DNA of 26,650 nucleotides from Flavobacteriaceae bacterium. GTDB taxonomy: Bacteria; Bacteroidota; Bacteroidia; Flavobacteriales; Flavobacteriaceae. Made by a program: the position numbers and the translations under genes. Shown one piece after another: positions 7,559-16,108 of this stretch. The stretch covers positions 1 to 26,650 of the forward strand of contig JABDMQ010000100.1 of the NCBI GenBank assembly GCA_013001365.1, in the 5' to 3' direction. How positions within the stretch are numbered: the stretch's first letter is position 1; each line of letters starts with the position of its first letter. The notes beneath the pieces were generated by a model. The model ran no database searches, was not told the DNA's origin, and saw only the letters and a program-made list of their open reading frames with translations.

Positions 7559-8608
7559 ATGAAGACAATTAAAGGACCAGCAGTTTTCTTAGCTCAGTTC
7601 ATGGATGATAAAGAGCCTTTCAATTCATTGGATGGTCTATGCAAATGGGCAAGTGATTTGGGTTATAAGGGTATTCAGATTCCCACAGACCCAAGTTTAA
7701 TAGATTTAGAAAAAGCTGCAGAAAGCCAGACTTATTGTGATGAACTAAAAGGAAAGATCAACTCCTATGGTTTGGAGATAACTGAACTTTCTACACATTT
7801 ACAAGGGCAATTAGTAGCTGTACATCCATCATACGATATCATGTTCGATAATTTTGCGCCAGATAATTGCAAGAACAATCCAAAAGCAAGAACAGAATGG
7901 GCCATACAACAGGTTAAGGACGCTGCAACGGCAAGTAGGCGATTGGGTTTGAAGGCACATGCAACTTTTTCTGGCTCATTATTATGGCATACTATGCATC
8001 CTTGGCCACAACGCCCAGATGGATTGGTAGAAATGGGCTTTGAGGAATTGGCAAAACGATGGATGCCCATCCTCGATCATTTTGATGATGAAGGTGTGGA
8101 TGTTTGTTATGAAGTTCATCCAGGAGAAGACATTCATGATGGTGTGACTTTTGAGCGTTTTCTTGAAGCAACAGGCAATCATAAGCGAGTTAATATTCTT
8201 TATGACCCCTCACATTTTGTATTACAACAACTGGATTATATTAAATATATTGACCATTATCATGAGTTTATCAAGGCGTTTCATGTCAAGGATTCAGAAT
8301 TCAATCCTACAGGGAAGAAAGGCGCATTTGGTGGTTATGGCGATTGGATAGATCGTGCTGGACGATATCGTTCGCCTGGCGATGGTCAAGTAGATTTCAA
8401 GACCATATTCACAAAACTAACAGAATACGGTTGCGATGTTTGGGCAGTCATGGAGTGGGAGTGCTGTATTAAAAGCCCAGAACAAGGTGCGAGGGAAGGT
8501 GTAAAATTCATTCAGGACCATATAATTGAAGCCACGCAAAAACGCTTCGACGATTTTGCTGGAGGTGATATTGATAAAGATAAATTGAAAAGAATATTAG
8601 GATTATAA
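7559..8608 (+). CDS. Cytoplasmic TIM-barrel sugar isomerase/epimerase (AP-endonuclease-2 family)
   Basis: The 349-residue protein has no signal peptide. Its barrel strands and likely divalent-metal ligands are visible: LSTHLQGQL, CYEVHPGED (Glu, His), LYDPSHFV (Asp, His), AFHVKDSEF (His, Asp) and VMEWECC (Glu). This is the complete ligand pattern of xylose-isomerase-like enzymes. It starts 4 bases after the Gfo/Idh gene, so the two very probably act in sequence. In keto-glycoside pathways described in Bacteroidota, proteins of this family work with Gfo/Idh enzymes on 3-keto sugars. Isomerisation, epimerisation and elimination are all possible. The name 'sugar phosphate isomerase' should not be taken literally. 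Confidence 0.88.
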   Translation: MKTIKGPAVFLAQFMDDKEPFNSLDGLCKWASDLGYKGIQIPTDPSLIDLEKAAESQTYCDELKGKINSYGLEITELSTHLQGQLVAVHPSYDIMFDNFAPDNCKNNPKARTEWAIQQVKDAATASRRLGLKAHATFSGSLLWHTMHPWPQRPDGLVEMGFEELAKRWMPILDHFDDEGVDVCYEVHPGEDIHDGVTFERFLEATGNHKRVNILYDPSHFVLQQLDYIKYIDHYHEFIKAFHVKDSEFNPTGKKGAFGGYGDWIDRAGRYRSPGDGQVDFKTIFTKLTEYGCDVWAVMEWECCIKSPEQGAREGVKFIQDHIIEATQKRFDDFAGGDIDKDKLKRILGL

Positions 8609-8613
8609 AAAAC

Positions 8614-9393
8614 ATGAACATGAAAAAAATAGTAATGGTTTTAATCGCAATGTCATTGCTTAACTGCAAAAAAGACAAGGAACAAACTAAGACAATCGAA
8701 AAAGAACAAACCAAAACTGAACAGACAGAACAGGCTAAGACAGAGGTGGAGGCGACAACTAAGGAAACATGGCCTACAAAAGATTGGGTCAGTTTATTTG
8801 ACGGTACATCAATGGACAATTGGAGAGGTTATGGAACTGAAACGATGCATCCAGAATGGACCATTGAAGGCGATGCCATGGCATTTACACCAAGTAAAGA
8901 AGGTGGTAAGAACATAATCTCCAAAAACAAGTATATCAATTTTAGATTATCCTTGGAATGGAAGATTTCCGAAAATGGCAATAGTGGAATATTCTGGGGA
9001 GTTCATGAGGATGAGAAATATTCGGAAGCATATCAAACAGGGCCGGAGATTCAGGTATTGGATAACAATGGTCATCCTGATGCCAAATTCCCAACACATA
9101 GAGCCGGTTCATTATACGATATGATCGAATGCCCTGGAGAACATGTAAATCCTGCGGGCGAATGGAATTGGGTCGTATTGGAAGTGAATCATGATACCAA
9201 CCTTGGAAAGGTAACGATGAACGGCAAGGAAGTTATGACATTCCCAGTTCATGGTGAAGCTTGGGATGAGATGGTCGAGAATTCAAAATTCAAGGGATGG
9301 GAAGGATTTGGTAATTACCGGACAGGTCATATTGGCTTGCAAGATCATAGCGATAAGGTTTGGTACAAGAACATCAAGATCAAGGAGCTTTAA
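8614..9393 (+). CDS. Second DUF1080 lipoprotein, 3-keto-disaccharide hydrolase family
   Basis: The protein has 259 residues from the ATG at 8614; a second ATG at 8620 is equally possible and gives a shorter n-region. The signal ends in MSLLNC, with Cys18 (Cys16 from the second start) as the lipid site. A highly charged, low-complexity tether rich in Lys, Glu, Gln and Thr follows (about residues 19-55, with repeats of KEQTKT type). The DUF1080 domain starts at WVSLFDGTSMDNWRGYG and includes NGNSGIFWGVHEDE, YQTGPEIQVLDN and a final WYKNIKIKEL. It is closer to the common 3-keto-disaccharide hydrolase pattern than the copy at 692-1504 and lacks that copy's cysteine cluster. The long tether suggests display away from the membrane. 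It is co-directional with, and 5 bases after, the TIM-barrel gene. Confidence 0.9.
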   Translation: MNMKKIVMVLIAMSLLNCKKDKEQTKTIEKEQTKTEQTEQAKTEVEATTKETWPTKDWVSLFDGTSMDNWRGYGTETMHPEWTIEGDAMAFTPSKEGGKNIISKNKYINFRLSLEWKISENGNSGIFWGVHEDEKYSEAYQTGPEIQVLDNNGHPDAKFPTHRAGSLYDMIECPGEHVNPAGEWNWVVLEVNHDTNLGKVTMNGKEVMTFPVHGEAWDEMVENSKFKGWEGFGNYRTGHIGLQDHSDKVWYKNIKIKEL

Positions 9394-9405
9394 TGCTCTA
9401 ATTAA

Positions 9406-9420
9406 AACTAACTAACTAAC
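9406..9420 (+). promoter_or_regulatory. AACT tetranucleotide leader before the SSS symporter
   Basis: Three and a half AACT units lie 7 bases before the ATG at 9428. The repeat is like those before the transporter genes at 5179 and at 18643 (minus). It may be a leader element; the function is inferred. Confidence 0.35.
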
Positions 9421-9427
9421 AATAAGC

Positions 9428-11086
9428 ATGGGAACATTATCGATAGTATCATTTGTTGGCTTTACACTTTTGGTGGCCGGTATTGCTTGGTATTCAACTA
9501 GAAAAACAGACGAAAGCACGGCCGACGGATTCTATCTTGCAGGCAGGAGTCTTGGCGCACTCACTATTGCAGGGTCCTTATTACTGACCAATCTCTCAGC
9601 AGAGCAGATAGTCGGGTTGAATGGTCAGGCATTCTCTGAAGGCATAATGGTAATGGCCTGGGAAACACTGGCAGCTATCGCAATTATCATTACGGCTATT
9701 TTCCTTCTCCCTAAGTATTTGGGTTCTGGTATTACAACCATTCCGGAATTCATTGAGAAGCGATTCGATAGACCTACCAAAGCAATCCTATCCGTCTTGT
9801 TCTTGATTGCCTATAGTATTGTATTGTTGCCTACCATTTTGTACTCTGGATCTTTAGCCTTCAGTACGATGTTGGACGTGCCAGACATGCTTAATATGTC
9901 GGAGGGAGGTACCTTATGGCTACTGGTTTGGTCCATAGGTATCATTGGAATCATCTATGCTATTTTCGGAGGACTTAAAGCCGTTGCCGTTTCCGACTTG
10001 ATAAACGCCATTGGGTTGTTGATCGGGGGACTTTTGATTCCTATTTTCGGATTATCAATTATAGGTGACGGTAGTATTTCTGAAGGGTTAAGTACCCTGT
10101 GGAATTCCAATCCAGATAAATTCGATTCCATAGGAGAAGTTGATTCTTCCATTCCTTTCGGAACGATTTTTACGGGAATGATGGTGGCGCAGCTCTATTA
10201 TTGGGGAACTAATCAATCCATTTTACAACGTGTATTCGGAGCCAAGAGTTTAGCTGAAGGGCAGAAAGGAATGATGGCAGCGGCGTTTGTAAAGTTCTTG
10301 ATTCCTATAATCGTGGTACTTCCAGGTATAATAGCTTGGCATTTATTTGACGGTAATCTTGAGAATGCGGATAACGCCTATCCTGCTTTGGTTCGTGAAG
10401 TATTGCCAAGTGCATTGCTCGGTTTCTTTGCGGCTGTTCTTTTCGGTGCGGTTTTGAGTTCCTTCAACAGTTTATTGAACAGTAGTGCGACCCTCTTTGG
10501 GTTTGACCTCTATAAACAATATTTCAAGAAAGATGCAACAGAGAAGCAAACAGTAAAAGCTGGAAAGATATTTGGACTGTTGGTTGCAGCTATAGCCATG
10601 ACCATAGCGCCATTTATTGCTAACGCACCTGATGGCCTGTTCTCGTACATACAGCAGTCACTCGGAAGTTTGAGTGTGCCCATTTTGGCAGTTGTTGTAA
10701 TTGGTGTTTTGACCAAGAAAGTCCCGGCTTTGGGAGCAAAGATCGTACTTACCGCTGGTGTGCTAATGTATTTGATCAGTTTATTGGTCTTGGAACCACA
10801 ATTCAGGGATTCTGCTGTAGCAGCAGCTGAAGCTTCTGGAATTACAGACGCTAAAGAATTAAGTGTTATCAAGGCTACTGCGTATCCTCATTTCTTACAT
10901 GTTATGGGAATCCTATTTGTTGTAAACGCGATAATAATGCTATTGGTTGGTAAATTGAAACCAAAGACCGATGTTTATGTTCCTATTAAAACAACTGAAA
11001 TCGATACAACTCCTTGGAAATATACCAAGCCAGTTGGTGTGGCCATAGCAGTTCTGGTAATCAGTACGTACTTGATTTTTAGATAG
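9428..11086 (+). CDS. Sodium/solute symporter (SSS family, SglT-like)
   Basis: The 552-residue membrane protein probably has 13-14 helices. It opens with a short periplasmic end and a first helix, then GFYLAGRSLGALTIAGSLLLTNLSAEQIVGLNG, the conserved TM1-TM2 area of Na+/sugar symporters of the SGLT/SSF family. The conserved Na+-site stretch near LGFFAAVLFGAVLSSFNSLLNSSATLFGFD (TM8 area) is also clear. It is probably in the inner membrane and imports a sugar with Na+, which fits a marine organism. It lies 34 bases after the DUF1080 gene and 16 bases before the GlpK-GlpD fusion. The cargo could be a sugar released by DUF1080, or a polyol. Confidence 0.9.
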   Translation: MGTLSIVSFVGFTLLVAGIAWYSTRKTDESTADGFYLAGRSLGALTIAGSLLLTNLSAEQIVGLNGQAFSEGIMVMAWETLAAIAIIITAIFLLPKYLGSGITTIPEFIEKRFDRPTKAILSVLFLIAYSIVLLPTILYSGSLAFSTMLDVPDMLNMSEGGTLWLLVWSIGIIGIIYAIFGGLKAVAVSDLINAIGLLIGGLLIPIFGLSIIGDGSISEGLSTLWNSNPDKFDSIGEVDSSIPFGTIFTGMMVAQLYYWGTNQSILQRVFGAKSLAEGQKGMMAAAFVKFLIPIIVVLPGIIAWHLFDGNLENADNAYPALVREVLPSALLGFFAAVLFGAVLSSFNSLLNSSATLFGFDLYKQYFKKDATEKQTVKAGKIFGLLVAAIAMTIAPFIANAPDGLFSYIQQSLGSLSVPILAVVVIGVLTKKVPALGAKIVLTAGVLMYLISLLVLEPQFRDSAVAAAEASGITDAKELSVIKATAYPHFLHVMGILFVVNAIIMLLVGKLKPKTDVYVPIKTTEIDTTPWKYTKPVGVAIAVLVISTYLIFR

Positions 11087-11102
11087 AAAAATAAACTAAT
11101 CC

Positions 11103-14100
11103 ATGGCTGGAAAATATGTCATTTCCTTTGACCAGGGGACAACTAGCACAAGAGCTATTTTGTTCAATGATAAAGGAGGAATTGAATACATTTCCCAAAA
11201 AGAACTAACACAACAATACCCAAAATCGGGGTGGGTCGAGCACGATCCATTTGAAATCTTTGAAGATCAAAAGAAAGCCTTTCGGGATGTAATGGCATCT
11301 TCAAAAGTCAATCCAGAAGATATCGCCGCAATTGGAATAACAAATCAACGTGAGACAACCGTCGTTTGGGACAAGGAAACAGGTGATCCTGTTTACAATG
11401 CCATCGTTTGGCTTGACAAAAGAACTACGGCAATTTGTGACGACCTAAGGGAAAAAGAACATTTTGAATATATCAATAAGGCAACGGGATTGGTCATCGA
11501 TTCCTATTTCTCAGGAACGAAACTCAAGTGGATACTTGATAATGTAGAAGGAGCTCGTGAAAAAGCAAACGCTGGTGAATTAATGTTCGGTACCATAGAC
11601 AGCTGGTTGATCTATAAATTCTCAACTGAACAGAATCATGTTACCGACCATACCAATGCCTCTCGTACTATGCTTTATAACATTCGAGAGCTTAAATGGG
11701 ATGACACCATTCTTAATATCCTGGACATCCCAAAAAACATGTTGCCTAAAGTACAAGCTTCATCCTCACATTTTGGCACTGTGCTTTATGATGGGCATGA
11801 AATTCCGATCTTGGGAGTCGCTGGAGACCAGCAAGCTTCATTGTTTGGGCAAGGAGGGTATCAGTCAGGAGTAGCAAAGAACACTTACGGAACCGGATGT
11901 TTCATGCTCTTGAATACAGGTAAGAATTGCTTTCAATCCAAGAATGGCTTGTTAACCACTTTGACTGCAAGTATTGATGACGAACCTGTTAAATACGCCT
12001 TGGAGGGCAGCATTTTTATTGGTGGTGCCTCCATTCAATGGTTGCGTGACGGACTTAAGATAATTGATTCTGCGAAGGAAACGGAAGACATTTGCAAAAG
12101 CATTCCTTCCCTAGAAGATCTTTATGTCGTTCCAGCTTTTGCTGGATTAGGAGCTCCCTATTGGGATGGCAATGCTAAAGGAAGCATTCATGGTTTGACC
12201 TTGGATGTTGGGCGTAAGGAAATTGTAAAGGCCACCATTGAAGCTTTGGCTTTCCAGACAAAGGATGTCTTGAATGCCATGGTTGAAGACAGTGGAAAGC
12301 AAATGAAGGAATTGAAAGTGGACGGAGGGGCTTGTATAAATAATTATTTAATGCAATTTCAAGCAGATATCCTTGATGTTCCTGTTGATCGTCCAAAAAT
12401 GCTGGAGGTTACAGCTCTTGGTGCAGCTTTCTTGGCTGGATTGAAAGCTGGTGTTTGGAAATTAGAAGACATTGAAAAAGTAAGACAGGTGGATACCAAG
12501 TTCAAGCCATCCATGAAGCCATTTGACCGGAGTAAAAAATATAGTGGTTGGCTTGATGCGGTCGAACGAACAAGATCGGACCTTAACGCTTCTAAACAAG
12601 AAAAACCGATCAAGTTCTCGATTCTGGATAGGAAAAGACACCTTAAACGCATCAAGAAAACAACGTTCGACGTGTTGATAATAGGAGGTGGCGTAACGGG
12701 TTCGGGAATTGCTCTGGACGCCGCATCAAGAGGCTTAAGCGTTTGTGTTATCGATAAGAATGATTGGGCATCCGGAACAAGTAACAAGTCCACTAAATTG
12801 ATTCACGGTGGTTTACGTTACTTGAAACAGATGGAAATTGGATTGGTCAAGGAGTCAGGTTCAGAGCGGGCCATTGTTCATAAATTGGCACCACATTTGG
12901 TTGTGCCGGAAAAGATGCTGTTACCATTGGTGGAAGGTGGTACCTATGGAAAGATCATGACTTCAATAGGATTGAAAATATACGATTTCTTGGCTGATGT
13001 AGAAGGGGATGACAAACGTAAGATGCTAACCAAGGAAGAGACCCTGAAAAGAGAACCATTATTGGATAAAGAACTAGTTCTCGGCGGCGGATATTATGCA
13101 GAATATCGGACAGACGATGCGAGACTGACCGTGGAAGTTTTGAAGAATGCCTCTAAATTTGGAGCAATTTGCATTAATTATTGCGAATTGGAAAGTTTGG
13201 TCTATGATGATAACGGAAAGATCAAGGCTGCTAAATGCCTTGACCATAACACTGGTAAATCATTGAAGATCTCAGCAAGGTCCTATGTCTCTGCTGCTGG
13301 ACCTTGGGTAGACAATATCCGTAAGAAAGACAATTCCTTGAACAAGAAACGATTGCGCTTAACCAAAGGCGTGCATTTGGTATTCCCTAGAGAAAAACTA
13401 CCAGTGAAGCAATCCGTATATTTTGATGTGCCTGATGGTCGTATGATCTTTGCCATACCAAGGGGAAGAGTAACTTATGTAGGGACAACAGATACCAATT
13501 ACGATGCTAGTTTGGATCGTGTTGTTGCATTAAAGCAAGACGCAGAATATCTTTTGGAGGCAATAAATAATACATTCCCTGAGATTGATTTAGGTATGGA
13601 TGACATTGAATCTAATTGGGCAGGATTACGTCCCCTTATTCATGAAGAAGGGAAAGACCCATCAGAGCTTTCGAGAAAGGACGAAACATTTGTCTCTGAT
13701 AGCGGTTTGATATCCATAGCAGGAGGGAAGCTAACTGGTTATAGGAAGATGGCTCATCGAGTTATGGAGCGTGTCTTGGACCAGATGCCTGATAAAAGAC
13801 GCAAAACATTGACTAAGTCGAAAACCGATCATCTTCTCTTGGTTAAGCCTCCATTAAACAACTCTTTCGAAGTCAAGGATTATCAAAAGGAAGTACTTGA
13901 AAAACTTAGGACATTGGGAATTGATGATCATTATATGGCCTGGTATCTTGTGTCGCATTATGGAAAGCAAACCGAGACGATTTTAAATAAGGTCAACTAC
14001 TTCAATGATGCAGATGTCCAGAAGCGACTGCTCCGAGCCGAACTTTGGTTCAGCATACAATATGAAATGACCAATAGCGTAACAGACTTCTTTGTGCGTC

Positions 14101-14273
14101 GCACAAGCAGATTGTACTTTAATATTGCTAGCATTATGGTGTATAGCGAAACGGTCATTGAGGATTGTGCCAATTATCTGAATTGGAATGAGGCAAGAAT
14201 TGAGAAAGAGCGAGCTGCCATGGGTATTTTGGTGAAGGATGCGACAACGTATTATGATGAGGAAATTAGTTAA
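11103..14273 (+). CDS. Natural fusion: glycerol kinase (GlpK) joined to FAD-dependent glycerol-3-phosphate dehydrogenase (GlpD)
   Basis: This is one uninterrupted 1056-codon frame with two complete enzymes. Residues 1 to about 495 are glycerol kinase: FDQGTTSTRAILF near residue 9, GITNQRETTVVWD, Asp242 in AGDQQASLFGQ (expected catalytic base), YGTGCFML and EGSIFIGGASIQW. E. coli GlpK has about 502 residues, so this half is full length. Residues about 520-1056 are GlpD: FAD motif GGGVTGSG (528-535), STKLIHGGLRYL, YRTDDARLTVEVL, TKGVHLVF, YVGTTDTNYD, SNWAGLRPLI and GGKLTGYRKM, then the C-terminal domain. The junction (about 495-520, KRHLKRIKK) is short and basic and resembles the normal start of a stand-alone GlpD. 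Together the halves would turn glycerol into dihydroxyacetone phosphate, passing electrons to quinone. No glpF is present. It is the last gene of the operon, and its stop shares TTAA with the convergent trehalase. Confidence 0.93.
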   Translation: MAGKYVISFDQGTTSTRAILFNDKGGIEYISQKELTQQYPKSGWVEHDPFEIFEDQKKAFRDVMASSKVNPEDIAAIGITNQRETTVVWDKETGDPVYNAIVWLDKRTTAICDDLREKEHFEYINKATGLVIDSYFSGTKLKWILDNVEGAREKANAGELMFGTIDSWLIYKFSTEQNHVTDHTNASRTMLYNIRELKWDDTILNILDIPKNMLPKVQASSSHFGTVLYDGHEIPILGVAGDQQASLFGQGGYQSGVAKNTYGTGCFMLLNTGKNCFQSKNGLLTTLTASIDDEPVKYALEGSIFIGGASIQWLRDGLKIIDSAKETEDICKSIPSLEDLYVVPAFAGLGAPYWDGNAKGSIHGLTLDVGRKEIVKATIEALAFQTKDVLNAMVEDSGKQMKELKVDGGACINNYLMQFQADILDVPVDRPKMLEVTALGAAFLAGLKAGVWKLEDIEKVRQVDTKFKPSMKPFDRSKKYSGWLDAVERTRSDLNASKQEKPIKFSILDRKRHLKRIKKTTFDVLIIGGGVTGSGIALDAASRGLSVCVIDKNDWASGTSNKSTKLIHGGLRYLKQMEIGLVKESGSERAIVHKLAPHLVVPEKMLLPLVEGGTYGKIMTSIGLKIYDFLADVEGDDKRKMLTKEETLKREPLLDKELVLGGGYYAEYRTDDARLTVEVLKNASKFGAICINYCELESLVYDDNGKIKAAKCLDHNTGKSLKISARSYVSAAGPWVDNIRKKDNSLNKKRLRLTKGVHLVFPREKLPVKQSVYFDVPDGRMIFAIPRGRVTYVGTTDTNYDASLDRVVALKQDAEYLLEAINNTFPEIDLGMDDIESNWAGLRPLIHEEGKDPSELSRKDETFVSDSGLISIAGGKLTGYRKMAHRVMERVLDQMPDKRRKTLTKSKTDHLLLVKPPLNNSFEVKDYQKEVLEKLRTLGIDDHYMAWYLVSHYGKQTETILNKVNYFNDADVQKRLLRAELWFSIQYEMTNSVTDFFVRRTSRLYFNIASIMVYSETVIEDCANYLNWNEARIEKERAAMGILVKDATTYYDEEIS

Positions 14274-16108
14274 AACATTTCTTCTGGATCAGTGAGTTCA
14301 TCCAATTTATCTCTTAATCCTTCATCAAGAAGACTTAATCCATACTGATAAGAAGCATTCATCCAACCAAAGCCACTGGTGGTAATATAATCGAACTCGG
14401 TACCTACATTGCCATATTCAGCATAGACCTTATGTGTGCATGCTACGACATCATATTTCTCTGGGATGGTCCCGTTATAGTTAACGGCATTAATGGTTAT
14501 CATCCATAACCAACGATATATGAGTTCTTGGGTTTCTTTTTCAAACCCATAATTCTTTAATCCTCGCCAAATCATCATTTGGTGAGGTGCCCAACCATTT
14601 GGATAATCCCATTGGCGCTGTACAGCACCCTCAGGGACATTATCATTCATTTTTTGGGATGTACCTGCAATGCCACCTTTTTCTTTTAATTCTGTAATTA
14701 AGGATTCCACAACAGATTTGGCATCCTGTTTTTTTACCAATCCTGCCCAAAGTGGAAAATAATTTGAAGCACTTTCAAAATAGGTTTGCGTATTTGTCTT
14801 GATATTATAATCAAAGAACTGGCTTCGTTGTTCATTCCACATGAGATCATACATGCGTTTAGCTCGATCTTCGGCAAGCTTGAACCAATAGTTGCTTGTA
14901 TGGCTTTCAAAATCGCCATTAAAACAAGTGTCTATTAAATATCCGAAATCAGTTTCGTATTTGTAGAGCAGGCTATTCAAATCGACTGTGTTCAGATCAG
15001 CACAAACATCATCCAGACGCCAAGAGGTATCATGTCCGCTCTCGCGCAGACTTCTATCATGCGTGAAATAAGTATCCAGTTTTGGTTCTTCTAGTTCTCC
15101 TGACTGGTATTTCTTAACGAACTTATTAACTGACATAGAATGAACCTTTGCGAGTGATGATAACACATCATCAAAATGACCTTCTTCAGTTTCCGGTGGA
15201 ATGCCAATACCTTCAGCATAATAGCGATTTAGGCCATTCTCAGTTAAACGCTTTCCTAATACCATCCAAACCGTTTCGTATTCTCTTATCGCAACTTCTA
15301 GGACTTCCTTAAGCCATTCTTTTGAAATGGAAAAATCATGTTCATAAACCTCTCGAATGAATGAAGAGAGAAATGGCGGCTGTGTTCGGGTTAGATAATA
15401 GCTTCTATTGGCATTTAGAATTTTACCATAGTGCTGAATCTGATAACAGAAATTATCTACCATTGCTTTTGCGAGGTCAATCCTGCCATCCAGCAATAAT
15501 CCAATGCCTTCAAAATAGCTGTCCCATCCATACATCTCATTAAAACGACCTCCAGGCACAACAAAAGGCACACCTTTTCCATTCTCAAGTTGTAGGCTCA
15601 ATATTCCAGGTTTGTTGTTGATGGTTTTTACATATTCTGGTGTGACATTTTCGGGAAGCACGATGACATCAATGTTATAATCCTGTGCTATGTCTTTATA
15701 GTATTTTTGTGCGATTTCATCTGAATAAGGTACATAGACCCTATTAATATCAGATTCCGCCTTGTCGTCGCCAACTATTCTGGCAATTCCAGTCTCATCA
15801 ATGGTTCGTGTCAAATCATCCCAAAATACTTCACGAATCATACGAGATATTCTAGAAGAAGGAGCTTCTTCGATTTTTGAAAGGGGAATTTCAACTTCTG
15901 TTAAACCCTTATTTTTTGCCAAGGCCAATTCTTGAAGCAGATTGGAAAGGAAGTAAGTACCTCTTATTTCACGGCGTTTGCCATCAACACTTGCAATTTT
16001 AAACATTCTTGGACCTTGGTCCTCTGTAGTAATCTTTTTATCACCATCCGTATCTTCTTGCTTCAGCAATTCATGAATGGTTTCTTTTACCTTCAGCAGG
16101 AAATTCAT
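14270..16108 (-). CDS. GH37 trehalase, fungal neutral-trehalase type with calcium-binding loop
   Basis: The 612-residue protein has no signal peptide and is therefore cytoplasmic. Both trehalase signatures are present: PGGRFNEMYGWDSY (185-198) and QWDYPNGWAP (499-508). Expected catalytic residues are Asp360 (RESGHDTSWR) and Glu564 (AEYGNVGTEF). These two contexts match fungal neutral trehalase (Nth1) better than the E. coli periplasmic enzyme, which has a different sequence around the glutamate. Near the N-terminus, DTDGDKKITTED (19-30) is an EF-hand-like loop with Asp19, Asp21, Asp23 and Asp30, followed by GPRMF and RGTYFLSNLLQELALAK. This is the layout of the calcium-binding region of Nth1. 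The phosphorylated 14-3-3-binding extension of yeast Nth1 is absent. It cleaves trehalose to two glucose. Its start overlaps the upstream MFS gene by 4 bases (ATGA). Confidence 0.93.
   Translation of the reverse strand: MNFLLKVKETIHELLKQEDTDGDKKITTEDQGPRMFKIASVDGKRREIRGTYFLSNLLQELALAKNKGLTEVEIPLSKIEEAPSSRISRMIREVFWDDLTRTIDETGIARIVGDDKAESDINRVYVPYSDEIAQKYYKDIAQDYNIDVIVLPENVTPEYVKTINNKPGILSLQLENGKGVPFVVPGGRFNEMYGWDSYFEGIGLLLDGRIDLAKAMVDNFCYQIQHYGKILNANRSYYLTRTQPPFLSSFIREVYEHDFSISKEWLKEVLEVAIREYETVWMVLGKRLTENGLNRYYAEGIGIPPETEEGHFDDVLSSLAKVHSMSVNKFVKKYQSGELEEPKLDTYFTHDRSLRESGHDTSWRLDDVCADLNTVDLNSLLYKYETDFGYLIDTCFNGDFESHTSNYWFKLAEDRAKRMYDLMWNEQRSQFFDYNIKTNTQTYFESASNYFPLWAGLVKKQDAKSVVESLITELKEKGGIAGTSQKMNDNVPEGAVQRQWDYPNGWAPHQMMIWRGLKNYGFEKETQELIYRWLWMITINAVNYNGTIPEKYDVVACTHKVYAEYGNVGTEFDYITTSGFGWMNASYQYGLSLLDEGLRDKLDELTDPEEMF

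Noticed and set aside
12359..12793. Minus-strand open frame of 144 codons across the GlpK-GlpD junction
   Set aside because: It lies opposite the coding frame of the fusion and has no known motif; it is not evidence for a break in the fusion.
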